From Phycisphaerae bacterium SM23_33 (lineage in GTDB: Bacteria; Planctomycetota; Phycisphaerae; SM23-33): 6,017 nt of DNA. The notes under the pieces are model-generated. The model saw nothing but the letters and a program-made list of their open reading frames with translations, did no database searches and had not been told where the DNA came from. Positions 5,045 to 6,017 of the stretch are shown one piece after another. The stretch lies in the NCBI GenBank assembly GCA_001303665.1, contig LJUF01000319.1, positions 1 to 6,017 on the forward strand. The letters run 5' to 3'. The position numbers and the translations under genes were made by a program. Within the stretch, counting starts at the first letter, position 1, and each line of letters begins with the position of its first letter.

Positions 5045-6017
5045 TCAATGGTTGCCTCGCTCCCGCAGCACGTCCAGAAATGCGTCGGTTTCCCTGCGCC
5101 ACTTCTTCATCATGGTCTTGGCCGTGCGGACGCCGGAGACGAGCTCGACCAGCTTATCGGTGGCGGACATCGGCCGGGCCGCCATGGACCGGAAGGCCCG
5201 CGGGCTCCAGCCGCCCCAGCGGTAGAAGCGGCAGTTCGCGTCGAACACCGCCTGCTGCAGCTCCTGCGGGCTCACCCGGCCGTGGTTGAAGACACAGTGC
5301 GTGGCGTCGTAGTAGTCCCAGTCGGCCGGGAACCGGTCGAAGATCAGGTGCGGGCGCAGCCGCTCGAACAGCGGCGTCCCCGGGTAGGGCGCCAGGATGC
5401 CGATCTGGATCGTCTCGATCTCGCAGCGGCGGGCGAAATCCACGATCCCGAAGGCCGTCTTGCGCGTATGCTGCGGCCCCATCACGAACATCCCGTGGAT
5501 CCAGAAGCCGTTGTCGTGCAGGATCTTCGTGTCCTCCTGGAGCCTGGCCTCCAGGCTGCGCGCGCCCCGATAACCCTTGTTCCACTCCCGGGCGGTGGCC
5601 TCGTCAATGGTCTCGTAGCCGATGAAGAGCATGTCGCAGCCGGCGCGCCGCATGGCCCGCAGCATGTCGTCATCGCGGGCGGAGCGGCTGGGGTCGGTCC
5701 AGTGGAAGTCCACCCGGGTCTGGGCGTTGAACCGCAGCCGCAGCGGCCGCAGCCTTTCCAGCAGCGCCTTGGTCCAGGCCCGGTCCGACGTGAAGTTGTC
5801 GTCGTACACGAAAAAGAACCGAAACCCCTGCCGGGCGTGGGCCAGCACGTCCCGGTGTACCTTCTCCACCGATTGCCGCCGCACCTTCCGACCGAACATC
5901 CGCGTCACGCAGCAGTACACGCATCCGTACGGGCAGCCGCGCGAGGTCATCACCGGCAGCTCGTACAGCTCGCGCCGCCGGCACGAGCCCAGCAGCTTGT
6001 CGAAGTCCCGCATCAGG
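5045..6017 (-). CDS. Radical SAM protein, B12-binding type with DUF4070-like C-terminus (5' end outside window)
   Basis: At least 323 residues are visible, and the frame is open at the right edge. An in-frame ATG at 6011-6013 exists, but it sits in the linker that normally follows a cobalamin-binding domain in this family, so the true start is probably outside the window. Numbered from that ATG, the [4Fe-4S] motif is C27-x3-C31-x2-C34 within SRGCPYGCVYC, with an additional Cys35. Then come FFVYDDNFT (67-75), the strand ending FIGYET (130-135) and GMFVMGP (174-180). ILAPYPGTPLFERL (206-219) is followed by W-D-Y-Y-D-A-T-H and V-F-N-H-x-R-V-S-P-Q-E-L-Q. The DDNF motif and this C-terminal block are typical of BchE/HpnP/HpnJ-like radical SAM enzymes with a DUF4070-like tail. 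They cleave S-adenosylmethionine to a 5'-deoxyadenosyl radical, often for methylation or rearrangement of lipids or pigments. The substrate cannot be inferred from these neighbours. The C-terminal 50 residues are basic and helical. Confidence 0.88.
   Translation of the reverse strand, partial: LMRDFDKLLGSCRRRELYELPVMTSRGCPYGCVYCCVTRMFGRKVRRQSVEKVHRDVLAHARQGFRFFFVYDDNFTSDRAWTKALLERLRPLRLRFNAQTRVDFHWTDPSRSARDDDMLRAMRRAGCDMLFIGYETIDEATAREWNKGYRGARSLEARLQEDTKILHDNGFWIHGMFVMGPQHTRKTAFGIVDFARRCEIETIQIGILAPYPGTPLFERLRPHLIFDRFPADWDYYDATHCVFNHGRVSPQELQQAVFDANCRFYRWGGWSPRAFRSMAARPMSATDKLVELVSGVRTAKTMMKKWRRETDAFLDVLRERGNH

Noticed and set aside
5045..5047. TGA readthrough or selenocysteine joining the radical SAM and propeller frames
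   Set aside because: The shared frame is likely coincidental; no selenocysteine-insertion hairpin is evident, and the radical SAM protein ends naturally at this stop.

Overview
The window is GC-rich chromosomal DNA with four protein-coding loci. I see no RNA genes, mobile elements or CRISPR. High GC, large Asp-box (BNR) proteins, a B12-type radical SAM enzyme with a DUF4070-like tail and weak or variable ribosome binding sites suggest an uncultured planctomycete (Phycisphaerae-like). That placement is an inference from protein style only, because no marker gene is present.

Layout: (1) 1-394 minus, the N-terminal part of a protein with a glutamine-amidotransferase-like (GATase1/ThuA-type) fold, running off the left edge. 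(2) 514-930 minus, a small protein with four predicted membrane segments and unknown function. (3) 931-1159, a 229-base divergent intergenic region with a plausible sigma70-type promoter for each direction and a GC-rich hairpin. (4) 1160-2776 plus, a complete mitochondrial-type (ALDH4A1, group 1) delta-1-pyrroline-5-carboxylate dehydrogenase, the most secure call here. (5) 2806 to about 4966 minus, a large Asp-box beta-propeller gene that is broken. Its two halves lie in different frames joined near 4095, and no convincing start codon precedes its first conserved motif. (6) 5045-6017 minus, a radical SAM protein with a CxxxCxxC cluster motif, running off the right edge.

The dehydrogenase stands alone, with no proline dehydrogenase, arginase or ornithine aminotransferase beside it. 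It converges on the propeller gene with only 29 bases between their stops. The radical SAM gene and the propeller locus share strand and frame and could be cotranscribed, but nothing shows that they cooperate. I see no previously undescribed system. The most informative observations are the broken double-propeller gene with its missing start, and the orphan eukaryote-like P5C dehydrogenase.
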